Below, piece by piece: positions 1 through 8,005 of a stretch of 64,000 nucleotides of DNA (position 1 is the stretch's first letter; each line of letters opens with the position of its first letter). The DNA comes from Flavobacteriales bacterium (GTDB lineage: Bacteria; Bacteroidota; Bacteroidia; Flavobacteriales_D; Sanyastnellaceae): NCBI GenBank assembly GCA_019694805.1, contig JAIBBG010000005.1:1-64000 (forward strand), in the 5' to 3' direction. Made by a program: the position numbers and the translations under genes. The notes under the pieces were generated by a model. It made no database searches. It saw only the letters and a program-made list of their open reading frames with translations, and was not told the origin of the DNA.

Positions 1-31
1 TGAGCACGGCGTATATCAAAGGTTGTTTCAT
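1..31 (-). CDS. 5' end of an unidentified gene (partial)
   Basis: Only the first ten codons are inside the window, reading MKQPLIYAVL. The ATG overlaps the TGA of the upstream gene in an ATGA arrangement (28-31), so the two are probably translationally coupled and in one operon. The short hydrophobic start could be a membrane anchor or signal peptide. The product cannot be named from this fragment. The cysteine-rich neighbours suggest a metal-related envelope protein, which is inference. Confidence 0.6.
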   Translation of the reverse strand, partial: MKQPLIYAVL

Positions 32-966
32 ATTTTCTGAAGTTTTTTATTTTTTTTTGTTTGAATGAAAATCATCACACGGGCTCCTGCGTGAAATTTC
101 ATTTTACTGTATCCATCTGACAATTCGCTTACGATAGGCATTCCTAATTCTAGCCCTGCACCGAAGTGTTCTGAGTAATAATCGGCACCGGCATTCCACG
201 ACATGAGATAGCCTCCGGTGTAAGCAGCCCTGATTTGGTATTTGGTATTTTCTATATTCGACTCATACTCCTCATAAGACAAACCAACCCAAGGCATGAT
301 TGTCGTTGAAGAGTCCTGATGAATGGTGGTGAATATTTTACTTCCTCCAGTCCATGAATTTCCCCAGTCATACCCAACTTTGGTTATTCCATTGTAACGG
401 TAATTTCCTTCAAGATTGATTCCCGCATTGCGGTATCTCAAAGTATAATTCAATCCAAACAGATAATCCCATGTTCCGCTACCAGCTTGCATGTTTGCAG
501 GATGGTCATGAGAAAAGGTGAATTTTCCAGTAGGAGCTTCGGCACCAGCGCTGATTTGTAACGCATGCTTCCAATCGCTGCAGCCCGGAAGTATGGGAAG
601 GTAATTTACCATGAGAGAGGCATCGCCTATTCCGGAATTGGTAAGTTTTTCGTTGGATTCATGACGAAGATTGTACCGATAGGGCATGGCTGCAGTGATC
701 AAAATCCTGCGGTTGATGGTCCAACGGCCAAAAAGATCCGCCTTATAGAAATAATCATCACCGGTGAGCATAGTTCCCTCTGCGGCATGATCGGCAGGAT
801 GCACACTATGATACTGTCTGTATTGAAGGCGGAGACCGACGAAGTGTACATTGTACTTCGGCATAATTCCCCAACTGTCGCCATTGATGCTGCAACCACA
901 GGCATCACATGACCATACTTGTTGTGCCGACGCCAAAAAAGCGACCAACACGAATATTCTTCGCAT
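28..966 (-). CDS. Exported CxxCGC-motif outer-membrane-like protein, probably metal related
   Basis: A 312-residue protein. I chose the ATG at 966 because MRRIFVLVAF begins a normal signal peptide, while the longer frame adds 20 residues without support. The mature protein starts with CDACGCS, a compact cysteine cluster. It continues as alternating aromatic/polar segments typical of a beta-barrel, and ends in an amphipathic strand followed by a short lysine-rich tail. The cysteine cluster suggests metal binding, and the preceding gene also carries a CC-x-x-x-C motif. No enzyme motif is visible. It lies between that small cysteine-rich protein and the coupled partial gene, all on the minus strand. 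Function as a metal (perhaps copper) handling or sensing outer-membrane protein is inference. Confidence 0.7.
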   Translation of the reverse strand: MRRIFVLVAFLASAQQVWSCDACGCSINGDSWGIMPKYNVHFVGLRLQYRQYHSVHPADHAAEGTMLTGDDYFYKADLFGRWTINRRILITAAMPYRYNLRHESNEKLTNSGIGDASLMVNYLPILPGCSDWKHALQISAGAEAPTGKFTFSHDHPANMQAGSGTWDYLFGLNYTLRYRNAGINLEGNYRYNGITKVGYDWGNSWTGGSKIFTTIHQDSSTTIMPWVGLSYEEYESNIENTKYQIRAAYTGGYLMSWNAGADYYSEHFGAGLELGMPIVSELSDGYSKMKFHAGARVMIFIQTKKNKKLQKI

Positions 967-1061
967 GATATGGAATGAAATAAATAGAAAGTAAGTTGAA
1001 TATTTTGCACCACAATACAGGTGCATCCCACATCAGTAGGACATTGTTGCAACAACAGGGA

Positions 1062-1448
1062 TCAACAACATGGAGGTCTTTCAGCAGCTTGCAAATCAGA
1101 ACAACTCTGCATTTCCAAATATGATTCCGGCATGATCGAATTGGAAACAACATCATGAGGAAATTGGAATTCTGCGAAACAATGCTCCCAAAGAATTTCT
1201 ATTTCGCCTGTGGCTGGCAATTGATCTTGAGAGGTTTCTTCAGTCACTTTGCCCAGTTCCTTATTCAATTGACAAGTTCCTTTGCAACAAGAATTGGCAT
1301 TTTCCTTTTCAACGCAAAGTTCTTTGGCAATACGATCGCGGTTGAGGTAAAAATGGATCAGCACAACATCGCGCATGACAATGGGAGCAAGCAATGCCAC
1401 AACAAGCGTATATGCGATCAGGTTTTTCAACAGGGCAATAATACGCAC
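1062..1448 (-). CDS. Small membrane protein with CCKGxC motif
   Basis: A 128-residue protein with one hydrophobic segment near residues 10-35, then a soluble part containing LCVEKENANSCCKGTCQL and a terminal PPCC. From memory, small Bacteroidota proteins of this shape (N-terminal helix, LC then CxGxCxL) are common next to heavy-metal or copper uptake genes, and their function is not established. It sits 95 bp upstream of the CxxCGC barrel-like protein on the same strand, so they are probably co-transcribed. The role in metal handling is inferred from cysteines and context only. Confidence 0.65.
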   Translation of the reverse strand: MRIIALLKNLIAYTLVVALLAPIVMRDVVLIHFYLNRDRIAKELCVEKENANSCCKGTCQLNKELGKVTEETSQDQLPATGEIEILWEHCFAEFQFPHDVVSNSIMPESYLEMQSCSDLQAAERPPCC

Positions 1449-1511
1449 ATGATTTTCTGCACTTCACAATTATTTATCAATTCTGTTCCATCTCATATTA
1501 TTTGAATTACA

Positions 1512-1529
1512 GACTGATGAAAATCAGTC
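1512..1529. promoter_or_regulatory. Perfect inverted repeat in the divergent promoter region before hmgA
   Basis: GACTGAT, GAAA, ATCAGTC form a perfect 7-bp inverted repeat with a 4-base spacer. It lies in the 162-bp gap between the minus-strand cysteine-rich gene (starts 1448) and hmgA (starts 1611). It could be an operator for the aromatic-catabolism genes or an mRNA hairpin. No T-tract follows, so it is not a terminator. I found no clear -7 box for hmgA here. Confidence 0.35.
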
Positions 1530-1610
1530 GCGTGGTTTCAATCAGGTCTGACCAAACTCATATACAGTATTGAATAGGCCGCGCTTCTTTACATCATCAA
1601 ACTATAAACC

Positions 1611-2780
1611 ATGCCCATTTATCAAAGACACGGAAATATACCAGCGAAACGACATGTCGTATTTCGCAACGGAGAAGGTCTCTTCCATGAAGAACTCTTC
1701 GGTACAGAAGGTTTTTCAAGCACATCCTCATTGGTCTATCATCTCTATCCACCGACCATGGTGAAAGAGCTTGGGCAGCCAGTGAATATGCGTCCGGAAG
1801 TTGCCATTGAAGACAACCTTCGCGCATTGAGTTTCACCAGTTTCGACATTCCCGCATGCGATGACTATATGGAATCCAGGAAGACATTGTTTCTGAATGA
1901 TGACCTGCAGATTGCCATTGCCAAGCCAAAGCAAAGCATGCATGATTACTATTTTAAAAATGCAGATAGCGATGAATTGATTTTCATCCATCAGGGTAGT
2001 GGTGTACTTAAGACCATGTACGGTTCAGTCGAATTCGAATATGGAGATTATATCGTGATCCCACGAGGTACCGTTTATCAATTGAAGTTTGTCAATGAAG
2101 AAAACCATCTGCTCATCATTGAATCGCATAGTCCAGTTCGTACGCCCCGCAGATACAGAAATGAATATGGACAAATGCTTGAGCATTCACCATTTTGTGA
2201 GCGCGATTTCAAATTGCCACAAAACCTCGAAACTCACGATGTTGAAGGTGAATTCAAGGTGATGATCAAAAAACGCGGCTTGATTTATCCGTACACATAT
2301 GCCACTCATCCTTTTGACGTTGTTGGTTGGGATGGATACAATTATCCTTATGCGTTTTCCATTTTTAATTTCGAACCTATCACAGGCCGCATCCACATGC
2401 CGCCGCCTATACACCAAACCTTTGAAGGTAACAATTTCGTGATCTGTTCTTTTGTGCCTCGTCTGTATGATTATCATCCGGACGCTATTCCTGCCCCTTA
2501 TCACCACAGCAATATCGACAGCGATGAAATATTATATTACGTCGATGGTGATTTTATGAGCCGCAACAATATTGGTAAAGGTCAATTCACCCTGCATCCG
2601 GCAGGAATCCCTCATGGACCGCATCCTGGCGCTATTGAAAGAAGCATTGGTAAAAAGGAAACCAAAGAATTGGCGGTCATGATAGACCCTTTCAAACCGG
2701 TGAAAATCACCAAAGAAGCACTCCAATTTGAAGTTAAAGACTATTATAAATCATGGATGTCAAAGCCTGTAACAGCTTGA
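1611..2780 (+). CDS. hmgA: Homogentisate 1,2-dioxygenase
   Basis: A 389-residue cytosolic Fe(II) dioxygenase that opens the ring of homogentisate to maleylacetoacetate, in tyrosine/phenylalanine breakdown. The start MPIYQRHGNIP and the cupin core match the family. The length fits the shorter bacterial branch rather than the roughly 440-residue animal form. By spacing to human HGO (H335, E341, H371, recalled from memory), H299 and H335 here are the histidine ligands. The acidic ligand position falls on D305, with E306 beside it, in a DSDE stretch. The HPAG..HGPHPG segment lies at 329-340. It is the first gene of a same-strand run; hpd follows after 17 bp. Fumarylacetoacetase and the maleylacetoacetate isomerase are not in the window. 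Confidence 0.93.
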   Translation: MPIYQRHGNIPAKRHVVFRNGEGLFHEELFGTEGFSSTSSLVYHLYPPTMVKELGQPVNMRPEVAIEDNLRALSFTSFDIPACDDYMESRKTLFLNDDLQIAIAKPKQSMHDYYFKNADSDELIFIHQGSGVLKTMYGSVEFEYGDYIVIPRGTVYQLKFVNEENHLLIIESHSPVRTPRRYRNEYGQMLEHSPFCERDFKLPQNLETHDVEGEFKVMIKKRGLIYPYTYATHPFDVVGWDGYNYPYAFSIFNFEPITGRIHMPPPIHQTFEGNNFVICSFVPRLYDYHPDAIPAPYHHSNIDSDEILYYVDGDFMSRNNIGKGQFTLHPAGIPHGPHPGAIERSIGKKETKELAVMIDPFKPVKITKEALQFEVKDYYKSWMSKPVTA

Positions 2781-2797
2781 CCTAAAAACAACACCAC

Positions 2798-3949
2798 ATG
2801 GACAATCTCACACAAGTAAAAGACTATCAGTATTCAGGTGAAAAAATTTTCCCTGAAGCGCAAGACTTCCTGCCAATCAATGGCACAGACTACGTAGAGT
2901 TTTATGTAGGCAATGCGAAACAGGCGGCACATTATTATAAAACAGCATTTGGTTTTCAATCACTGGCCTATGCAGGACTTGAAACCGGATTGAGAGACCG
3001 CACCAGTTATGTTTTGCAGCAAGGTAAAATCAGATTGGTGCTTACCACTTCATTCGATCCGGAAAGCGAAGTGTCCCATCACGTTCGCAAACACGGTGAT
3101 GGTGTGAAGGTCATTGCTCTTTGGGTTGATGATGCTCGCAAAGCTTTCGAAGAAACCACAAAACGCGGTGCAGAGCCATATCTCGAACCTACTGTGATCA
3201 AAGATGAACATGGTGAAATCGTGAAGAGCGGTATCTATACCTACGGTGAAACTGTGCACATTTTCATCGAAAGGAAAAACTATAAAGGCACGTTTCTTCC
3301 AGGCTTCGAAAAATGGGAATCTGATTACAATCCAGGTCATCTTGGATTTAAATACATCGACCACATGGTGGGCAATGTAGAGCTCGGCACCATGAACAAA
3401 TGGGCTAATTTCTATAACAGCGTTATGGGATTTGCCAACCTGATCACTTTCGATGATAAGGACATCTCCACACAATACACGGCTTTGATGAGCAAAGTGA
3501 TGACCAATGGAAATGGTCGCATCAAATTCCCAATCAATGAACCAGCCGCAGGATTGAAAAAATCACAGATCGAAGAATACCTGGACTTTTACCGCGGTGC
3601 AGGATGTCAGCACGTTGCCATTGCAACAGAAGACATTGTTCATTCTGTAGGTGAAATGCGCAAACGTGGGGTCGAATTCCTCCATGTTCCAGGAGAGTAT
3701 TATGATACAGTAAAAGAACGCGTCGGCATCATTGAAGAAGATCTCGAAGTATTGAAAAAACTGGGCATCATGGTAGACCGTGATGAAGAAGGATACCTTC
3801 TCCAGATTTTCACCAAACCTGTAGAAGATCGTCCGACGCTATTCTACGAAATTATTCAGCGCAAAGGAGCGAAGAGTTTCGGAAAAGGAAACTTCAAAGC
3901 TTTGTTCGAATCGATCGAAGCAGAGCAGGCGAGAAGAGGTACACTATAA
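2798..3949 (+). CDS. hpd: 4-hydroxyphenylpyruvate dioxygenase
   Basis: A 383-residue enzyme that converts 4-hydroxyphenylpyruvate to homogentisate, the substrate of the gene just upstream. It has two vicinal-oxygen-chelate halves. The Fe(II) ligands can be placed at H189 (YIDHMVGNV), H272 (CQHVAIAT) and E351 (LFYEIIQRKG). The C-terminal gating helix region with GKGNFKALFESIE is present. The length is usual for the family. It lies 17 bp after hmgA and 12 bp before the next oxygenase, so it is surely in the same transcript. Substrate specificity is firm because of both motif content and pairing with hmgA. Confidence 0.95.
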   Translation: MDNLTQVKDYQYSGEKIFPEAQDFLPINGTDYVEFYVGNAKQAAHYYKTAFGFQSLAYAGLETGLRDRTSYVLQQGKIRLVLTTSFDPESEVSHHVRKHGDGVKVIALWVDDARKAFEETTKRGAEPYLEPTVIKDEHGEIVKSGIYTYGETVHIFIERKNYKGTFLPGFEKWESDYNPGHLGFKYIDHMVGNVELGTMNKWANFYNSVMGFANLITFDDKDISTQYTALMSKVMTNGNGRIKFPINEPAAGLKKSQIEEYLDFYRGAGCQHVAIATEDIVHSVGEMRKRGVEFLHVPGEYYDTVKERVGIIEEDLEVLKKLGIMVDRDEEGYLLQIFTKPVEDRPTLFYEIIQRKGAKSFGKGNFKALFESIEAEQARRGTL

Positions 3950-3961
3950 ACCATCACATAC

Positions 3962-4930
3962 ATGTTGAAAGAAGTCACCATAGCGACCGTTGATTACAAC
4001 GAGTACATTTCCGGAGATCCGGCAAAGAAGGCGGCATTTATTCAGAAGATTGGAGATGCTTTCTCTGAAATTGGTTTCGCCATTGTTGCCAATCACGGCC
4101 TTCCTACAGAAGCAAAAGACAATCTTTATGATGCCGCTAAAAAATTCTTCGCCTTACCAGATGAAGTAAAGAAAAAGTATGAAGACCTGAACAACGGAGG
4201 TCAACGCGGATACATCAGCAAAGGACGTGAAACCGCAAAAGGTTATAAAAAAGCCGATCTCAAAGAGTTTTATCATGTAGGGCAAGAAGATTTGGGCAAT
4301 GATCCAATCGCTTCTGAATATCCCGATAATATCTGGACAACTGAAGTACCCGAACTGAAAGAAGCCAGCTTGCGTGTTTACAATGAATTCGAAAATGTAG
4401 GCCGCAATCTCCTCCGTGCGATTGCTGTGTACCTCAAGTTGGATGAAAATTATTTCGATGATAAAATCTATCATGGAAATAGTATTCTTCGTATTCTTCA
4501 TTACTACCCAGTTCAAAATCTGGATGATGTACCGGAAGGCGCAATTCGCGCTGGAGCGCATGAAGACATCAATCTGATCACCTTATTGATGGGTGCAAGT
4601 GCAAATGGATTGCAAGCCATGACCAAAGAGGGAAAATGGCTCAATGTCATGCCCGAACCGAATCAAATCGTGATCAACATGGGCGACATGTTGCAACGTC
4701 TCACGAATGGAAAACTGAAGTCAACCACTCACCGCGTCATCAACCTTGACCGGGAAGAAATGTTGAAACCACGTTTCTCAACACCTTTTTTCTTGCATCC
4801 AAGGTCAGACATGGACTTAACGTGTCTCGATTCATGTGTAGATGCTGAGCATCCCAAAATGTTCGAAGACATGACGGCAGGCGAATACCTGGATGAACGC
4901 ATTGGTGAATTAGGTCTCAAGAAAAACTAA
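3962..4930 (+). CDS. Isopenicillin N synthase-family 2OG/Fe(II)-type oxygenase
   Basis: A 322-residue member of the large non-heme iron oxygenase family that includes isopenicillin N synthase and plant 2-oxoglutarate oxygenases. The N-terminal DIOX_N-like part contains [11 protein letters not shown] (38-48). The iron triad is H200, D202 and H257, and RFS (271-273) matches the RxS motif that binds the carboxylate of 2-oxoglutarate. It is flanked within 12 bp on each side by hpd and paaA, so it probably acts on an aromatic acid or a related intermediate. The substrate cannot be told from sequence. The RxS motif makes 2-oxoglutarate dependence more likely than an IPNS-like reaction. Confidence 0.85.
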   Translation: MLKEVTIATVDYNEYISGDPAKKAAFIQKIGDAFSEIGFAIVANHGLPTEAKDNLYDAAKKFFALPDEVKKKYEDLNNGGQRGYISKGRETAKGYKKADLKEFYHVGQEDLGNDPIASEYPDNIWTTEVPELKEASLRVYNEFENVGRNLLRAIAVYLKLDENYFDDKIYHGNSILRILHYYPVQNLDDVPEGAIRAGAHEDINLITLLMGASANGLQAMTKEGKWLNVMPEPNQIVINMGDMLQRLTNGKLKSTTHRVINLDREEMLKPRFSTPFFLHPRSDMDLTCLDSCVDAEHPKMFEDMTAGEYLDERIGELGLKKN

Positions 4931-4941
4931 CAAGTAAAAAC

Positions 4942-5910
4942 ATGGAAACAGTCGAAAATACAAGTGCTGAATTGCTCGCGTTCGAAGCAAGATTAGCAAA
5001 AGACGAAGTGATTGAACCGAAGGACTGGATGCCCGCCGACTATGCCAAAACCCTGTTGCGACAAATTTCGCAACACGCGCACTCGGAAGTGATAGGTATG
5101 CAACCGGAAGGAAATTGGGTATTGCGGGCTCCAACTTACAGAGCGAAAAAAATACTCCTGGCCAAAATTCAGGATGAAGGTGGTCATGGACTCTATCTCT
5201 ATTCAGCAGCTGAAACACTTGGCATGGATAGAGCACAAATGATTGAACAACTTCACCAAGGTAAAGCCAAATACTCAAGCATCTTCAACTACCCCGCACT
5301 GAATTGGGCGGATATAGGTGCTATCGGCTGGTTGGTTGATGGCGCAGCTATTGTCAATCAGGTTAGCCTTCAACGCACATCATTTGGTCCTTATGCAAGA
5401 GCCATGGTGAGGATTTGTATGGAAGAGTCTTTTCACCAAAGACAAGGCTATGAAATCATGGTACGTATGATGCGAGGAAATGCAGAACAGCGACAAATGG
5501 CACAAGATGCCATGAACCGCTGGTGGTGGCCGGCTTTGATGATGTTCGGTCCGCATGACAAAGATTCCGCGCACACACAACAAAGCATGAAATGGAAAAT
5601 CAAACGCCAATCCAACGATGTATTGCGTCAGCGTTTCATTGATAAAACCATTCCACAGGCTCATTTCATTGGATTGAATGTTCCCGATCCAGATCTGAAA
5701 TATGATGAGGAAAACAAATCATATCAGATTGGTGAAATCAATTGGGCTGAATTCCAACAAGTCATCTGCGGCAATGGATTTTGTAACCATGCACGTCTTT
5801 CACACCATAAGAAAGTTCACCGCGAAGGTGAATGGGTGAGACAGGCAGCAGCAGCATTTTCAGTAAAACAAAAACAAAAACAACAAGACCTCGCAACCGC
5901 GATGGCCTGA
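4942..5910 (+). CDS. paaA: 1,2-phenylacetyl-CoA epoxidase, catalytic subunit PaaA
   Basis: A 322-residue di-iron subunit of the multicomponent monooxygenase that epoxidises the ring of phenylacetyl-CoA, the first step of aerobic phenylacetate breakdown. The ferritin-like metal ligands are visible: E49, E79 with H82 (DEGGHG), and E162 with H165 (EESFHQRQG). It starts 12 bp after the oxygenase gene and is followed by paaB after 15 bp. The order A-B-C-D is the classical one. The last residues are rich in K and Q and look like a flexible tail. Confidence 0.95.
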   Translation: METVENTSAELLAFEARLAKDEVIEPKDWMPADYAKTLLRQISQHAHSEVIGMQPEGNWVLRAPTYRAKKILLAKIQDEGGHGLYLYSAAETLGMDRAQMIEQLHQGKAKYSSIFNYPALNWADIGAIGWLVDGAAIVNQVSLQRTSFGPYARAMVRICMEESFHQRQGYEIMVRMMRGNAEQRQMAQDAMNRWWWPALMMFGPHDKDSAHTQQSMKWKIKRQSNDVLRQRFIDKTIPQAHFIGLNVPDPDLKYDEENKSYQIGEINWAEFQQVICGNGFCNHARLSHHKKVHREGEWVRQAAAAFSVKQKQKQQDLATAMA

Positions 5911-5925
5911 TAAATCCGCAACATC

Positions 5926-6222
5926 ATGTCAGAAAATAAAAACGATCAACTTCCATTGTGGGAAGTATTCATCCAAAAAAGCAACGGCGCTCCAATCAAA
6001 CATGCTGGAAGTATTCATGCTTCTGACAAGGAAATGGCGCTGCAAAATGCCCGTGACATCTATACCCGTCGCAACGAAGGAAGATTGTTGTGGTTGGTTC
6101 CTTCGAATGCCATCGTAGCAACAGTCATTGAAGACGAAGCAGATTTTTTCGATCCGGCAGATGACAAACCCTATCGCCATCCATCATTTTATGAAGTGCC
6201 TGAAGGCGTAACCAATATCTGA
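5926..6222 (+). CDS. paaB: Phenylacetyl-CoA epoxidase subunit PaaB
   Basis: A 98-residue small subunit of the PaaABCE monooxygenase. It has the family core of LPLWEVFIQ near the start, then a central DKEMALQNARDIYTRRNEG stretch. It bridges PaaA-PaaC heterodimers in the complex and has no catalytic residues of its own. It lies between paaA and paaC with gaps of 15 and 5 bp. Confidence 0.93.
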   Translation: MSENKNDQLPLWEVFIQKSNGAPIKHAGSIHASDKEMALQNARDIYTRRNEGRLLWLVPSNAIVATVIEDEADFFDPADDKPYRHPSFYEVPEGVTNI

Positions 6223-6227
6223 TCAAG

Positions 6228-6986
6228 ATGAATAACAACGAAAATCTCTATCAGTTCCTGCTGCGCTGTGCAGATGATAACCTCATCGCTGGTCAGCGTA
6301 TGGCAGAATGGTGTTCCAATGGTCCAATTCTCGAAGAAGATTTGGCCATGGTGAATATTTCACTTGACTTTCTTGGTCAGTCAGAATCCTTCATGGAATA
6401 TGCTGCATCACTGGATACAACAGGAAAAACATCAGATGATCTGGCTTTCGGAAGAAGCGAGCGCGAATATTATAATCACCTCCTGGTTGAACAACCCAAT
6501 GATGATTTCGCGGTATCTATGGTGAAATTGCTTTTCTTCTCTGCTTTTCAGAAGGAACTCTATACAGCCTTGATGGAAGGCAAGGACGAACGCATTGCTG
6601 CCATAAGTGCTAAGGCTGTAAAGGAAGCCCGCTATCATTATCGCCATGCTTCTGATTGGTTCGAAAGACTTGCTCTTGGTACAGATGAAAGCCTTCGTCG
6701 ATTGACCTATGCAGTGGAAGAATTATGGCCATTCACAGAAAATCTTTTCGAAACGGATGAAGTCTACAATTCGCTCTTTGCAGAGCAGATCGTTCCTGAT
6801 ATGAAGTCCATACGCGAAAAATGGATGACGACCATGCGCGAGGTATTCAGCAATGGTGGAGTTGATATACCTGCCAATGTTCACATGTATGCCGGTGGAA
6901 TCAACGGTTATCATACAGAACATCTTGGACATTTGTTGTGTGAAATGCAATACCTGCATCACGCACATCCCGGAGCGCAATGGTGA
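6228..6986 (+). CDS. paaC: Phenylacetyl-CoA epoxidase structural subunit PaaC
   Basis: A 252-residue ferritin-like partner of PaaA. It keeps the helical-bundle fold (DDNLIAGQRMAEWC, ISLDFLGQ, RYHYRHASDWFERL) and is structural in characterised systems. The reading frame ends GAQW and its last bases overlap the start of paaD, indicating translational coupling. The length is normal for the family. Confidence 0.93.
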   Translation: MNNNENLYQFLLRCADDNLIAGQRMAEWCSNGPILEEDLAMVNISLDFLGQSESFMEYAASLDTTGKTSDDLAFGRSEREYYNHLLVEQPNDDFAVSMVKLLFFSAFQKELYTALMEGKDERIAAISAKAVKEARYHYRHASDWFERLALGTDESLRRLTYAVEELWPFTENLFETDEVYNSLFAEQIVPDMKSIREKWMTTMREVFSNGGVDIPANVHMYAGGINGYHTEHLGHLLCEMQYLHHAHPGAQW

Positions 6987-7471
6987 ACATCGTAACCATA
7001 CCAAATCTCCAAGTTGCGCGTGATGTGCTCAACAACATACCTGATCCCGATATCCCGGTGATCAGTATCGTTGAGTTGGGTATTGTTCGCGACGTGGAGA
7101 TCAAAGAGAATAAGCTGGTGGTTTCCATCACTCCAACATATTCGGGTTGCCCTGCCATGTACTTTTTCAAAGAAGAAATTCCAAATAAATTACATGAAGC
7201 AGGTTTCCCTGATGTGGAGGTCAAGGTGACATTGTCGCCTGCATGGACAACCGACTGGCTCAATGACCAAACCAAAGAAAAGCTAAGGACTCATGGCATT
7301 GCCCCTCCAACGGGCAATGCCATGGAGCACCTGGCGAAGAAAAAAGTCAGTTGTCCACGTTGTGGTTCCTCACATACAGCATTGCGCAGTCAGTTCGGAT
7401 CCACGCCCTGTAAAGCTCTTTGGTTTTGTGACGATTGTTCCCAACCTTTCGAATATTTCAAATGCTATTAA
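6980..7471 (+). CDS. paaD: PaaD, DUF59/MIP18-type Fe-S maturation factor for the epoxidase
   Basis: A 163-residue protein. The N-terminal DUF59 domain carries the conserved DPDIPVISIVELGIVRDV and TYSGCPAMYFF. The C-terminal zinc-ribbon-like part has SCPRCGSS and FCDDCSQPF, two CxxC pairs. PaaD is thought to support maturation of the epoxidase, not to be a stoichiometric subunit. The ATG at 6980 overlaps the end of paaC; a GTG at 6983 is an alternative. No paaE reductase follows: a terminator and an unrelated queD-like gene come next. Confidence 0.92.
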   Translation: MVNIVTIPNLQVARDVLNNIPDPDIPVISIVELGIVRDVEIKENKLVVSITPTYSGCPAMYFFKEEIPNKLHEAGFPDVEVKVTLSPAWTTDWLNDQTKEKLRTHGIAPPTGNAMEHLAKKKVSCPRCGSSHTALRSQFGSTPCKALWFCDDCSQPFEYFKCY

Positions 7472-7485
7472 ATCAAGCAGAAAAG

Positions 7486-7514
7486 CGGTCTATCTTTGCA
7501 GACCGTTTTTTTTT
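7486..7514 (+). terminator. Rho-independent terminator closing the paa run
   Basis: CGGTCT and AGACCG form a perfect 6-bp stem around an 8-base loop, followed by nine T. It lies 14 bp after the paaD stop. The loop itself contains the start of TATCTTTGC, a Bacteroidota -7 box for the next gene. Confidence 0.85.
7491..7498 (+). promoter_or_regulatory. -7 box TATCTTTG inside the paa terminator
   Basis: A perfect match to TAnnTTTG, 27 bases before the queD-like ATG at 7526, a normal distance for this phylum. It is formed by the last base of the left stem arm and most of the terminator loop. No convincing TTG element is seen about 20 bases upstream. Confidence 0.55.
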
Positions 7515-7525
7515 GATCATCTGAA

Positions 7526-7981
7526 ATGTTCAACGATACCGTAAGAGTTACCAAGGTCTTCACATTCGATATGGCACATGCGCTTTTCGGATACGATGGC
7601 CCATGCAAAAACATCCATGGCCATACATACCATTTGCATGTGACACTCTCTGGTAAAATCAACCAGCAGGCGAATGATCCGGAACAAGGATTGGTGATCG
7701 ATTTTGGGGTGATCAAACAAATCACCAAAGACAAAGTGATCAGTCAATTTGATCACGCATTGGTCCTTCACAAAGACGCTCCATATTCGTTTGATGGGTT
7801 TTTACAGGATCATTTCGAAAAGGTCATTCTCTTGTCGTTTCAACCTTCATGCGAAAACCTCATGATGCATTTCCGCGATTTGATCGTGGCAGAATTGCCG
7901 AAGGAGGTGATGTTGGTTAAACTTCGACTGGAAGAAACTCCCACTTCGTATGCAGAGTGGTTTAAGGAAGATCAGGTGTAA
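7526..7981 (+). CDS. queD: 6-pyruvoyl-tetrahydropterin / 6-carboxytetrahydropterin synthase family protein (QueD-like)
   Basis: A 151-residue T-fold enzyme. The zinc ligands H18 (FDMAHAL), H31 and H33 (HGHTY) are present, with the catalytic cysteine C27 in CKNIHGH and the substrate-holding glutamate in LRLEETPTS. Members make 6-carboxy-tetrahydropterin for queuosine and other deazapurines, or tetrahydrobiopterin precursors. The sequence alone does not separate these, so the symbol is provisional. Tetrahydropterin is the cofactor of phenylalanine hydroxylase, which would connect to the upstream tyrosine pathway, but no hydroxylase is present here. It has its own promoter box. Confidence 0.85.
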   Translation: MFNDTVRVTKVFTFDMAHALFGYDGPCKNIHGHTYHLHVTLSGKINQQANDPEQGLVIDFGVIKQITKDKVISQFDHALVLHKDAPYSFDGFLQDHFEKVILLSFQPSCENLMMHFRDLIVAELPKEVMLVKLRLEETPTSYAEWFKEDQV

Positions 7982-8005
7982 TAAATACCTGAAATCTCAT
8001 CAACT

